Shown: positions 27,288-35,427 of the stretch, one piece after another | Layout of the letters: each line of letters begins with the position of its first letter | How positions within the stretch are numbered: position 1 is the stretch's first letter | Assembly: GCF_040655735.1 (NCBI RefSeq) | Contig: NZ_JBFAKK010000004.1 | Coordinates: 124,001 to 188,000 of the forward strand | Length of the DNA: 64,000 nucleotides | Direction: 5' to 3' | DNA from: Phytomonospora sp040655735 | GTDB taxonomy: Bacteria; Actinomycetota; Actinomycetes; Mycobacteriales; Micromonosporaceae | Notes under the pieces: generated by a model | The model's input: the letters and a program-made list of their open reading frames with translations, nothing else | Told to the model about the DNA's origin: nothing | Database searches by the model: none | Translations under genes and position numbers: made by a program

Positions 27288-27379
27288 CTATAGGGCTGCT
27301 ATACGGAAAGTGCCCATCCGACTGAACTTCGCTCTACGGCGATGTATCGTCGCTATAGTCAGGTTAGAACGTCGCTATA
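27288..27379. promoter_or_regulatory. Candidate TetR operators and dehydrogenase promoter
   Basis: In the TetR/dehydrogenase spacer, an inverted repeat TATAG-GGCTG-CTATA (27289-27303) lies next to the tetR start. Two direct copies of CGTCGCTATA (27348-27357 and 27370-27379) lie 22 bp apart before the dehydrogenase ATG, and CGATGTATCG (27340-27349) is a small palindrome. TATAGT (27354-27359) could be the -10 of the dehydrogenase gene, covered by the first direct copy. Confidence 0.5.
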
Positions 27380-27390
27380 CGGGAGTATCC

Positions 27391-28404
27391 ATGCGCGCCG
27401 CAGTCATCACCGAACCCCACGCACCCCTCACCCTCGTCGACCGCGAGGTCCCCGAGCCCGGCCCCGGCGAGATCCTCGTCAAGGTCGTCGGCTCGGGCAT
27501 GTGCTTCTCCGAGATCAACCAGCAGCGCGGCCACTACCCCGGCGCCGTCTACCCGGCCATCCCCGGCCACGAGATCAGCGGCGTCGTCGCCGAGCTCGGC
27601 CCGGGCGTGACCTGGCCCGCCGTCGGCACACCCGTGGGCGCCCAGTTCCTCTACGACTCCTGCGGACACTGCGACCAGTGCGCCCGCGGCGACCAGGTCG
27701 TCTGCCGACGGATGCGCATCACCGGCGTCGGCGTCGACGGCGGCTACGCCGAGTACTTCCTCGCCCGGGCCGGCTACCTCACACCACTCCCCGCGGACCT
27801 CGACCCCATAGCCGCCGCACCGCTCATGTGCGCCGGCATCACCGCCTTCAACGGCCTGCGCAAAGCCGGCACGCGACCCGGCGCGAAGGTCGCCGTCATC
27901 GGCATGGGCGGCGTCGGCGAGCTGACCGTGCGCTTCGCCCTGGCCATGGGCGCCCGCGTCGCCGTCCTCGGCCGCTCCCGCCGAGCCGAGCCGAAGGCGC
28001 GGGAACTCGGCGCCGAACTCTTCGTCGCCACCGCCGAGCAGGACCCCGCCGAGGCCCTGGCCGCCTGGGACGGCGGCGCCGACATCGTCGTCAACGCCGC
28101 CCCCGACTCCAGGACCGCCGCCGCCTCCATCGGCGGACTCGACACCGACGGCACGCTTCTCCTGGCCGGCTCCAGCGCCGACCCGCTGCCCCTGCCGGTC
28201 CCGCAGATGCTCTTCCGGCGCCTGAGCGTCATCGCCAACCCCTCCGGCTCACCGGCCGACCTGCGCGACACCCTCGCCTTCGCCGTCGCCGCCCGGATCG
28301 TCCCCGACGTGGTCCCGGTCTCCCTCGACGAGGCCCCCGACGTCCTCGCCCGCATGGGGGAGGGCACCTGGAGCGGCCGCGCCGTCATCGACCTGCGCCG
28401 CTAA
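27391..28404 (+). CDS. Zinc-dependent alcohol dehydrogenase family protein
   Basis: 337-residue medium-chain dehydrogenase. Catalytic zinc ligands are C38 (GMCFSE), H60-E61 (GHE) and probably C147 (MCAGIT); the structural zinc site is C91, C94, C97 and C105. The Rossmann motif GMGGVG is at 171-176, and VLGRSRRAE at the end of the second strand suggests NADP(H) preference. This pattern resembles the YahK/AdhP groups that act on short primary alcohols and aldehydes. It is monocistronic, divergent from a TetR repressor, and followed by a strong terminator. Confidence 0.92.
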   Translation: MRAAVITEPHAPLTLVDREVPEPGPGEILVKVVGSGMCFSEINQQRGHYPGAVYPAIPGHEISGVVAELGPGVTWPAVGTPVGAQFLYDSCGHCDQCARGDQVVCRRMRITGVGVDGGYAEYFLARAGYLTPLPADLDPIAAAPLMCAGITAFNGLRKAGTRPGAKVAVIGMGGVGELTVRFALAMGARVAVLGRSRRAEPKARELGAELFVATAEQDPAEALAAWDGGADIVVNAAPDSRTAAASIGGLDTDGTLLLAGSSADPLPLPVPQMLFRRLSVIANPSGSPADLRDTLAFAVAARIVPDVVPVSLDEAPDVLARMGEGTWSGRAVIDLRR

Positions 28405-28438
28405 ACCCAGCCCAGCACCGGCTTAAAGCTTTCTAAAG

Positions 28439-28465
28439 ACCCGCCCGGGCACACCCCGGGCGGGT
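28439..28465 (+). terminator. Rho-independent-type terminator
   Basis: ACCCGCCCGGG (28439-28449) and CCCGGGCGGGT (28455-28465) form a perfect 11-bp stem with a five-base loop, followed by TCTCCTT, 35 bases after the dehydrogenase stop. Confidence 0.85.
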
Positions 28466-28514
28466 TCTCCTTGAGCGGTCCGATCCCCTCGGCGTCGAAA
28501 GGGAGGAGAGTCCC

Positions 28515-29027
28515 GTGCGACTGAGCAGACGACTCCTCCCGCCCCTGCTCGCCGGTACGGCCGTGGCGCTCTTCGGCGGCCTGGTGACCGGCATCGCCAT
28601 GGCCGCCGACACCGACGGGCTCACCGCGACCTACCGGACCACTCTCCTGTGGGACGGCGGCCAGGCGGGCGTCTACCGCCTCGTCAACGCCGGCGACTCC
28701 GCCGTCGACGGCTGGAAACTGACCTTCACGCTCCCCGGCGAGGCCGTGGTCATCGGCGTCTGGAACGGCGAACTCGACCCGGCCGGCGAGGCCTACACCG
28801 TCACTCCCCGGCCCGGCGACGCCGTCCTTGAGCCCGGCGCGGTCACCGAGATCGGTTTCACCGCGACGGCCCCCGCCGAGGTCATCCCCGGCGACTGCCG
28901 TGTCAACGAGCACGAATGCGCCGGAGGCGCCGACCCCGGCCCCGCGGCCCCGCCGACCACCGGCGCGGCCGCCCACACGCCACCTCCCTCCCCGCACAAA
29001 GGGCGGGCGTCACCCTGGAGATGGTGA
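28515..29027 (+). CDS. Secreted stand-alone CBM2 protein (possible truncated enzyme)
   Basis: 170-residue exported protein. After a signal peptide (about 1-31, ending GIAMAAD) comes one cellulose-binding-type CBM2 domain (about 35-135): LTATYRTTLLWDGG, YRLVNAGDSAVDGWKLTF and VWNGELDP carry the usual aromatic and Asn-Gly features. A cysteine pair (CRVNEHEC) and a Pro/Thr-rich linker follow, but no catalytic domain: the reading frame ends inside the stem of the downstream terminator. GGAGGAGA lies six bases before the GTG. The abrupt linker end suggests loss of a C-terminal glycosidase, though single-CBM2 secreted proteins are also known. Confidence 0.82.
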   Translation: MRLSRRLLPPLLAGTAVALFGGLVTGIAMAADTDGLTATYRTTLLWDGGQAGVYRLVNAGDSAVDGWKLTFTLPGEAVVIGVWNGELDPAGEAYTVTPRPGDAVLEPGAVTEIGFTATAPAEVIPGDCRVNEHECAGGADPGPAAPPTTGAAAHTPPPSPHKGRASPWRW

Positions 29028-29036
29028 CGCCCGCCC
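29001..29036. terminator. Convergent bidirectional terminator
   Basis: A perfect 14-bp stem (29001-29014 with 29023-29036) and an eight-base loop. It lies between the convergent CBM2 and L,D-transpeptidase genes, and the last codons and stop of the CBM2 frame are inside it. AAAAA follows on the plus strand and TTTGTG follows on the minus strand. Confidence 0.85.
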
Positions 29037-29051
29037 GCAAAAAGTGCTCGG

Positions 29052-30269
29052 TCAGACGGTCGGCGGGGGCAGCGCGCTGCCCTTGACGAACTCTTCCCAG
29101 CTCATGTTCCAGCAGGTCCAGCCGTTCCCTTCGGTCACCGGCTCCTCGGTGCCCTTGACCACGATCGGGTCGCCGACCTCGGTCCAGTTGTACATCCACT
29201 CGGCGTTGTCGCGGGCGACGTTGATGCAGCCGTGCGACACGTTGCGCTCGCCCTGGTCGGCGACCGACCACGGCGCGGAGTGGATGAACTGGCCGTCCCA
29301 GGTCATGCGCTCGGCGAACTCGATGTCGGTGCGGTAGCCGTCGGGAGAGTCGACCGGCACGCCGTAGGTGGAGGAGTCGAAGACCGTCTTGCGGAGCTTC
29401 TCCATGATCACCATGGTGCCGTAGAAGGACGGCTTCGAAGGCTTGCCGAGGCTGACCGGCATGGTCTTCTTGGTCTTGCCGTCCTGCTTGGCGACCATGT
29501 TCTTCTTCTTGTTGTCGACGATGATCTCGCGCTTGGTGTCGCTGATCGCGAAGTCGCCGGTGATGTCGGTCTCGCCGAAGTCGCCGTCGCCGAGCGGGTG
29601 CCCCCCGATGCCGACGCGGACCTTGAGCTTGGTCCCCGGCTCCCAGTACTCCTTGGGCCGGTACTCCAGCACCGAACCGGTCACCCAGCGCCAGGCGCCG
29701 GGCTGGTGCGGTTCGGACTCGACGAACAGGCGCTTCTCGACGCCCGCCCGGTTCTTCTTGTCGATGGCGTAGCCGTCCTTGAACTGGATCAGGACGGGCA
29801 TGCCGACGCCGTACACGGCGCCGTCGGCGTTCCAAAGGTAGGCGCCGGCGCGCTGCTTCGGAGAGGCCATGGTGGTGAAGGTCGTCGTACCCGTCGACTC
29901 GACACCGTCGGCGCCCTTGGCGGTCACCGTCGCGGTGTAGGTCGTCTTGTACTTCAACGGGTCGGTGGGCACCCAGCTCGACTTGTCGAGCCGGAACTTG
30001 CCCTTCACACTGTCGCCCTTGTCGTTGACGAGCGTGACGGCGGTGACCTCACCGCCTTCGGCCGAAGCGGCGATCTCCGTGGAGACCGCGAGGCCCGTGC
30101 TGTCGGTGGGGGGTTCGATCGCCAGGGTCGGCCCGACGGGGGCCGAACTGGCCGTGTCCCCGGGAGACTTGGAGGCACCGTCGTCGCTGCAGGCGGCAAG
30201 GCCGGCGAGCGTGAAAGCCCCGGCGGTCGCGCCGAGGACAGCGCGACGCGAGGTCGTGGGTCGTTCCAT
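29052..30269 (-). CDS. L,D-transpeptidase lipoprotein with Ig-like domains
   Basis: Peptidoglycan 3-3 cross-linking enzyme, 405 residues. The N-terminus (RPTTSRRAVLGATAG) has a twin-arginine-like pair and a lipobox LAAC with C27, so it is a membrane-anchored lipoprotein. Two Ig-like regions (about 45-130 and 135-240) precede the YkuD catalytic domain with the motif SHGCINV, nucleophile about C348, as in LdtMt2-type enzymes. The start at 30269 was preferred over a longer frame because it places the signal sequence correctly. A C-terminal TGNGWTCWNMSWEEF segment matches the end of the family. Confidence 0.93.
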   Translation of the reverse strand: MERPTTSRRAVLGATAGAFTLAGLAACSDDGASKSPGDTASSAPVGPTLAIEPPTDSTGLAVSTEIAASAEGGEVTAVTLVNDKGDSVKGKFRLDKSSWVPTDPLKYKTTYTATVTAKGADGVESTGTTTFTTMASPKQRAGAYLWNADGAVYGVGMPVLIQFKDGYAIDKKNRAGVEKRLFVESEPHQPGAWRWVTGSVLEYRPKEYWEPGTKLKVRVGIGGHPLGDGDFGETDITGDFAISDTKREIIVDNKKKNMVAKQDGKTKKTMPVSLGKPSKPSFYGTMVIMEKLRKTVFDSSTYGVPVDSPDGYRTDIEFAERMTWDGQFIHSAPWSVADQGERNVSHGCINVARDNAEWMYNWTEVGDPIVVKGTEEPVTEGNGWTCWNMSWEEFVKGSALPPPTV

Positions 30270-30362
30270 AACGAACAAAGGTACAGCCCGAGGTCGAGCC
30301 GCCACCGCCCCACGACCCCTCACCGGGGTCATATGTGCGCGTGATGTGCGCGCGTTTTGTCC

Positions 30363-31379
30363 CTATCTGACGGAAAGGTGCACGTGGTTGGTGTGATCGG
30401 AGTTGGGTTCGCCACCCGCTCCGTCATAGGTCGTCCAGCCCTGACCGGGCATCCAGATTTTTCGGTACCAGATCACATAGAGGACACCGAGCGCGTCGGC
30501 GTGCTCCACGTACCATCCGGCGAGGTTGTCGCCGTATGCCTTCGCCTCCCCGTACGCCTCGCCGCCGAACCCGCCCGGAGTGACGGAGAAGTCACAGGCG
30601 CGGCCCTGCGGGTGCTCACCGAAACTGCCTCCCCGGTAGCAGGCGACGAAGCGGCTCCACCCGGCGATCTCGGTCTCCTCCAGGTTGTGGAGGGTCCGCG
30701 GGGTCAGGCAGCCGCTGGGGTTGGTCGGGTCCTGCTTGCTGCATCCCTCGCCGGGGAGGGAGCCGTTGGGATCGCGGTCGACCGGTCGCGGCGCGGGGGC
30801 GTCGGAGGTGGTCGGGCCGGTCGTGGCGTCGCCGCCGAAGGCCGCGATGGCCTGGGCCGCCTTCGACCGCTCCTTCTCCATCTTCTCGACGTTCTCCTTC
30901 TGCTCGGCGATCTCGTCGTCGAGCAGGGCGACCTTCGCCTCCAGGTCCTCGCGGGCGCCGGTCAGCTCCTTGATCTTCTTGGCGCTCTCCTCGCCGAGGT
31001 AGGAGACCAGGACCATGCCGTCGAGAGTGTCGTCGGGGGTCGAACTGGCCAGGAAGGCCTTCGCCGAACTCATGCCGCCGTTCTCGTACATGGCGCCGGC
31101 GATGTCGGCGACCTGTGCGGTGAGGACCTTGACGTCCTCCTCGCCCTCGACGACCTGCTTTTCGAGCTTGTCCTGCCGTTCCTTGGAGCCTTTGAGCGCG
31201 TCGCGGGCGTCGTTGTAGTTCCCGATCGCCTCGTCGAGCTGCTCGCGCATCTCTTTCGTGCCGCCCTCGTCGTCAGGGTCGGCGATCGCCGCGGGGGAGT
31301 TCACCAGCACGGCCAGCACGGTCACCAGAACGGCGACGAGCATGGCCGGCGCTGTGTCACGCCGATGGATCTTCGGCAC
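30363..31379 (-). CDS. Secreted coiled-coil protein with VldE/ARB_07466-like C-terminal domain
   Basis: 338-residue exported envelope protein. A signal peptide (about 1-33) is followed by a long coiled coil (about 40-170, KEMREQLDEAIGNY to EKMEKERSKAAQ) like those of PcsB/NlpC-P60 cell-wall hydrolases, a Pro/Thr linker, and a C-terminal domain with paired cysteines, EHPQGRACDFS, LGVLYVIWYRKIW and a final DHTNHVHLS. The His/Asp pattern recalls M15-like peptidases, so cell-wall processing is likely but unproven. GTG start, with AGAGAGG seven bases upstream. It follows a c-di-AMP riboswitch. Confidence 0.85.
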   Translation of the reverse strand: MPKIHRRDTAPAMLVAVLVTVLAVLVNSPAAIADPDDEGGTKEMREQLDEAIGNYNDARDALKGSKERQDKLEKQVVEGEEDVKVLTAQVADIAGAMYENGGMSSAKAFLASSTPDDTLDGMVLVSYLGEESAKKIKELTGAREDLEAKVALLDDEIAEQKENVEKMEKERSKAAQAIAAFGGDATTGPTTSDAPAPRPVDRDPNGSLPGEGCSKQDPTNPSGCLTPRTLHNLEETEIAGWSRFVACYRGGSFGEHPQGRACDFSVTPGGFGGEAYGEAKAYGDNLAGWYVEHADALGVLYVIWYRKIWMPGQGWTTYDGAGGEPNSDHTNHVHLSVR

Positions 31380-31399
31380 GCATTCGCCTCTCTTGCCGA

Positions 31400-31545
31400 C
31401 CGCCTACCGAGTTAGCTGACGGGCTCGGGCCAAGAGACGCCCTACCGCGCGAGGGTGCACGCGGATTCGCCCCGGGATTCGGTGGGTCCCCGGTTCGCCC
31501 CGAAGGGCGATTCGGCGGTGAACCGTCGCCGACGCTCAGCCGGAA
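31400..31545 (-). promoter_or_regulatory. c-di-AMP (ydaO/yuaA) riboswitch
   Basis: The minus strand upstream of the coiled-coil protein gene carries the conserved blocks of this class in order: a 5' CCGGCTGAGC block, GAACCGGGGACCCA, CGGGGCGAATCCGC, GCGGTAGGG, then GAGCCCGTCAGCTAAC and TCGGTAGGCGG. The helices close as expected. In actinobacteria the class controls cell-wall hydrolase genes and normally turns them off when c-di-AMP is high. The element ends about 20 bases before the GTG start. Confidence 0.9.
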
Positions 31546-31965
31546 TGAACGCCTTAGGGGAGCAACGGTCCGGCGCCAGGCTACCGGACGCCGCAGCCCA
31601 GGTCAGGGCCCCACCATGCCGTCGCCGCGTGTGGGAACGGGGCGACACAGGGTGATCGGGGCGAGGGGGGCACAACGGGCATCCCGGTTGACGGCCGGCG
31701 CGATCATGCGGCAGAATCGACACATCTCGTCCCCGACCCGGGAGTCCGCCCAAGTGGAGAACTGACCGCCGGCGCTGAAAGTCCCTTGTGGTCCCCGCGA
31801 CCCCTCTTCAGTGCCAACAGAAGCCGTGTCGAGCCGACGCTCCGCAGCCTCTGCCGGTCGTTCCCGCGCATCCCCTGTCCGCAGGGGTACGCCTCCGGTC
31901 GCCGACGCTGTCGCGCGCTCATCGCGGTATCGCCCGTCCCATCCGCGACGATCCCGGGAGCCCTC
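31546..31965 (+). promoter_or_regulatory. Promoter and long leader of the ABC-F gene
   Basis: TTGACG (31688-31693) and CAGAAT (31712-31717), 18 bases apart, form a credible promoter. The resulting leader of about 240 bases contains a four-codon open frame (GTG at 31754 to TGA at 31765), a hairpin CCCCTG/CAGGGG (31872-31887) and TCGCGG/CCGCGA (31922-31948) just before the ribosome-binding site. Long leaders of antibiotic-protecting ABC-F genes often attenuate expression; that role here is inferred. Confidence 0.45.
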
Positions 31966-33600
31966 TTGCTACTTCGCACCACCGCAGTTTCCAAGGACTT
32001 CGGCCTGGAGCCCCTCTTCGCCCAAGTGAACCTCCTCGTCAACCCCGGCGACCGGATCGGCCTGGTCGGGCCGAACGGCGCCGGCAAGACCACCCTGCTC
32101 AAGATCCTCACCGGTGAGGAGCCCCCCACGGCCGGCCGCGTCGAACGCGGACCGCGCGTGCGGGTCGGCTATCTCGCCCAGCAGGTTCCCGACGCCGGGC
32201 AGACCGTCGGCGAGTTCCTTCGCGGCGGCGACCCGGAACTGCGCGACCTCACCCGGCGGATGGCCGAGCTGGAGAAGGCGCTCGCCGAGGGCGGTGACGT
32301 GCTCGACGAGTACGGCGCGGTCCAGGAGCGCTGGGTGGCGCGTTCGGGCTGGACCTTCGAGTCGCGGCTGGCCGAGGTGCGCGAGCGTCTCGACATCACC
32401 GCGCTGCCGGAGGATCTGGCGGTCACCGAGGTGAGCGGCGGTGAGCAGTCCAGGCTGATGCTGGCGCGCCTGCTGCTGTCGGCGCCCGACGTGCTGCTCC
32501 TCGACGAGCCGACGAACCATCTCGACGCCGAGGGCAGTGCCTGGCTGGGGGAGTGGCTGCGCGGTTTCGGCGGCGGGGTGGTCATCGCCAGCCATGACCG
32601 GGCGCTGCTCGACCGGGCGGTGACGCGCGTCGTCGAGATCGACGGCATCAACGAGGAACCGCAGCTCTACGAGGGCGGCTATACCGCCTACCGGGTGGAG
32701 AAGCAGCGCCGGTGGGAGCGGCGGCTGCTGGACTTCGAGGCGCAGGAGAAGGACCGGGTGCGCTGGGAGGCCGACATCGAGCGGACCAAGGGCCACGCTC
32801 TCGGGGTCGAGCTGACCACGCACAACGACCGGATGCGCCGCTACGCCAAGAAGGTGGCGAAGAAGGCCAAGGCGCGCGAGCGGCGGTTGCAGCGGCAGAT
32901 GCAGTCGGTGCGCTGGATCGCCGAACCGCGGACCCGGCCGAGGCTGGTGCTGGCCTTCCCGCCGGCCGAGGCGGGTGAGGGGCCGCCGCTGGTCGCCGAG
33001 GGTCTGACCGTCCACCGTGGAGGGAGGGCGATCCTCGACGGCGTCGACCTGACCGTCGGGGCGGGCGACCGGATCGTGGTCACCGGCCGCAACGGCGCCG
33101 GCAAGTCGACGCTCCTGCGGGCGCTGGCGGGCGAGTTCGACTCCGGCGAGGTGCGTGCGGCGGTGGCGCCCAGCGTGCTGCCGCAGTCGCACGACGGCCT
33201 GCGCGCGGGCCGCACGGGCCGGATGAGCGTGCTCGACTTCTTCCGCTCGCGGGTGCCCGTCTACATCGACGAGGCCGAGGAGTTGCTCGGCGGTTACCTA
33301 TTCGGGGAGGACGAGCGCACGGCGACCCTGTCCACTTTGTCCGGAGGTGAGCTCCAGCGGCTACTCCTGGCGGTCCTGGTGAACAGCGCCACACCCGTGC
33401 TGCTTCTCGACGAACCGACCAACCATCTCGACTTCGACTCGCTCGATGTGATCGAGGAGGCCATGCGGGCCTACCAGGGAACTCTCGTGCTGGTGACCCA
33501 TGATGCGTACTTCGCCGAACGGGCCGGTGTCCGTCGACAGTGGACGGTCGCTGACGGAAAGGTGACCGAACTGTTGTCATTGGACACTTGCGCTGAGTAG
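31966..33600 (+). CDS. ABC-F family ATPase
   Basis: Soluble twin-cassette ABC-F protein of 544 residues that acts on ribosomes. Cassette 1 has Walker A GPNGAGKT (35-42), signature VSGGEQ near 157 and Walker B LLLDEPTNHLD. The linker (about 240-320) is very basic (AKKVAKKAKARERRLQRQ) and is the P-site tether. Cassette 2 has GRNGAGKS near 375, LSGGELQ near 458 and a second LLLDEPTNHLD. TTG is the start: GGGAG sits five bases upstream and the family N-terminus begins there. It could be a housekeeping factor or give ribosome protection against an antibiotic; no biosynthetic cluster is adjacent. Confidence 0.92.
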   Translation: MLLRTTAVSKDFGLEPLFAQVNLLVNPGDRIGLVGPNGAGKTTLLKILTGEEPPTAGRVERGPRVRVGYLAQQVPDAGQTVGEFLRGGDPELRDLTRRMAELEKALAEGGDVLDEYGAVQERWVARSGWTFESRLAEVRERLDITALPEDLAVTEVSGGEQSRLMLARLLLSAPDVLLLDEPTNHLDAEGSAWLGEWLRGFGGGVVIASHDRALLDRAVTRVVEIDGINEEPQLYEGGYTAYRVEKQRRWERRLLDFEAQEKDRVRWEADIERTKGHALGVELTTHNDRMRRYAKKVAKKAKARERRLQRQMQSVRWIAEPRTRPRLVLAFPPAEAGEGPPLVAEGLTVHRGGRAILDGVDLTVGAGDRIVVTGRNGAGKSTLLRALAGEFDSGEVRAAVAPSVLPQSHDGLRAGRTGRMSVLDFFRSRVPVYIDEAEELLGGYLFGEDERTATLSTLSGGELQRLLLAVLVNSATPVLLLDEPTNHLDFDSLDVIEEAMRAYQGTLVLVTHDAYFAERAGVRRQWTVADGKVTELLSLDTCAE

Positions 33601-33709
33601 CGAACATCGGTGAACATAGATATGTCACTGGGTCGTAACCGAACGAAATGCCCAACCCGGTGGACTACTCGGTGACACTGGCGACGTACGAGTGGGCGGG
33701 GAGCGCATC

Positions 33710-34033
33710 GTGTGGGGCAGGCATCCTGTGATGGCGGCCGACGTGGCCGCCGCGCAAAGTGACATCGTCGGATTCGTCGGGGGCGTACTGGCCCTCGCCT
33801 TGGTGACCACCGCGATCCTGATCGCGTTTCGCCACCGCCGCAGAACCGCTGACGCGGACGGCGACCCGGGCGTGCCCGGAAGTCGCCGGACTCCGGTTCC
33901 CGACGGCGGCGAGGCCCTGCCTCCGCCGCCGTTTCCGGAGACCGGCATGACCGCGCCGATCACGGCGCCCGGCCGTCTGCAGAGCCCGAAGGTCGACCCT
34001 CCCGCCACACCGCGGGTGATGGGCCTCGACTGA
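33710..34033 (+). CDS. Small single-pass membrane protein
   Basis: 107-residue protein of unknown role with one membrane helix (about 18-40, VGGVLALALVTTAILIAF) flanked by RHRRRT, giving an outside N-terminus and a cytoplasmic Pro/Gly-rich tail (GEALPPPPFPETG). GTG 33710 was chosen because GGGGAG lies six bases upstream; an ATG at 33731 is an alternative. A strong hairpin follows at once, so it is monocistronic. Confidence 0.6.
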   Translation: MWGRHPVMAADVAAAQSDIVGFVGGVLALALVTTAILIAFRHRRRTADADGDPGVPGSRRTPVPDGGEALPPPPFPETGMTAPITAPGRLQSPKVDPPATPRVMGLD

Positions 34034-34036
34034 GGA

Positions 34037-34062
34037 CGCGGCGGGCGGGACCGCCCGCCGCG
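34037..34062 (+). terminator. Hairpin terminator
   Basis: CGCGGCGGGCGG (34037-34048) pairs perfectly with CCGCCCGCCGCG (34051-34062), three bases after the stop of the small membrane protein gene. Confidence 0.75.
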
Positions 34063-34155
34063 CACGGCTCGGCCGACGGGCGACGGCGTACACGGTCACG
34101 CGCCCGAAAACGACGGGGTCGGCGGGCCCGCGGCGCTGACGTGCGAGAATCCGGC

Positions 34156-35427
34156 GTGACCCAGGATCGACCGATCGGCACGACCGCCGCCGAGCGGCAC
34201 GCGAGCTGGCTGGAACTCTTCTTCGACCTCGTCGTGGTCGCGGCCGTCGCCCAGCTCGCGCACCGCATGCACGACTCGCCGAGTCTCGCGGCCGTCGGAT
34301 CCTTCGTGCTCCTCTACTACGCGATCTGGTCGGTCTGGACGTCCTTCACCCTCTACGCCAACGTCGCCGGCGAGCGCACCCGCACGCGAGCCATGCTCGT
34401 CGCGATGCTCGGCATCGCGGTGCTCGCCGCGGCGATCCCGGCGACGATCCCCGAGGTGCTGCACAACGAAGGCGACGTCGACCGCAGCGTCGTGTTCGCC
34501 GTCGCCTACTTCGTGTGCCGCATGTCGGCCGCCTCGACCTGGCAGCGGACCGGCACGGTCCTCACCTCCTGGCCCGCGGCGCAGGCCGGGATGGGCATGA
34601 TCCCGTGGCTGGTGTCGGTCTGGGTCCCCGCCCCCGCGCGCTACTGGCTGTGGGTCCTCGGCGCGGCCCTCGACATCACCTTCTCCATCCTCGCCAGCCG
34701 CCGCCCCGAACAGATGCTGGCCCGGGCCGAAGGAGACACCCGGCGCCGCCGCTCACGCTACGAGAAGGCCGTCGCCCGGCGCGGCGAACCGCCCGCCAAC
34801 CGCCGCAAACCCAGATTCGAGTCGCCGAAGCCGGCCATGCTGGACCTGTCCCACCTCGGGGAGCGGCTCGGCCTGTTCGTCATCATCGTCCTCGGCGAAG
34901 GCGTCCTCCAGGTCGTCACCGCCGCCGGGAACCCGCTGGTGCACTGGGATCGCGATCTCGGACTCACCGCACTCGCCGGGTTCGTGGTCCTGGTCGGCAT
35001 CTGGTGGCTGACCCTGCGCTACGGCGTCAACGGCGTCCCCCACTTCGCCTCCGAGGGCCCCGCGCCGCGCGTCACCCTCCCCGGCCACTTCGTCGCCACG
35101 GCCAGCATCACCGCCATCGCCGCCGGTTTCGGCGCCGCCACCGCGCACGCCCACGACGACCTCCCCGGCGGCATGCGCTGGCTGCTGTGCGGCGGCCTCG
35201 CCGTCCACTTCGCCGCCACCGGCGTGCTGGCGCTGATCAACAAGGCGCCCCTGGCCTGGCTGCTCGGCTGGGGCCTGCCGTGCGTCGCGGCGCCCGTCGC
35301 CATCGGCGTCTGGGGCGCGAGCCTCGACGCGTGGACCATCGCCGTGCTGCTCGCCGCGGTCGTCGGCTGGCAGACCCTCTACGGGGTGTTCGGTGCCCGC
35401 AGAGCGCGCCTGGCCGTCGGCGACTGA
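34156..35427 (+). CDS. Low temperature requirement protein A (LtrA) family
   Basis: Polytopic membrane protein of 423 residues. The family hallmark is at the N-terminus, ERHASWLELFFDLVVVAAVAQLAHR, followed by about eleven helices; the central loop (about 195-235) is strongly basic, and LGERLGLFVIIVLGEG in the second half is also typical. LtrA was first linked to growth of Listeria at low temperature; the molecular role is unknown. GTG 34156 has GAGAAT six bases upstream in leaderless spacing; GTG 34141 is an alternative giving five more residues. The 3' end overlaps the convergent SARP gene by about 50 bases. Confidence 0.88.
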   Translation: MTQDRPIGTTAAERHASWLELFFDLVVVAAVAQLAHRMHDSPSLAAVGSFVLLYYAIWSVWTSFTLYANVAGERTRTRAMLVAMLGIAVLAAAIPATIPEVLHNEGDVDRSVVFAVAYFVCRMSAASTWQRTGTVLTSWPAAQAGMGMIPWLVSVWVPAPARYWLWVLGAALDITFSILASRRPEQMLARAEGDTRRRRSRYEKAVARRGEPPANRRKPRFESPKPAMLDLSHLGERLGLFVIIVLGEGVLQVVTAAGNPLVHWDRDLGLTALAGFVVLVGIWWLTLRYGVNGVPHFASEGPAPRVTLPGHFVATASITAIAAGFGAATAHAHDDLPGGMRWLLCGGLAVHFAATGVLALINKAPLAWLLGWGLPCVAAPVAIGVWGASLDAWTIAVLLAAVVGWQTLYGVFGARRARLAVGD

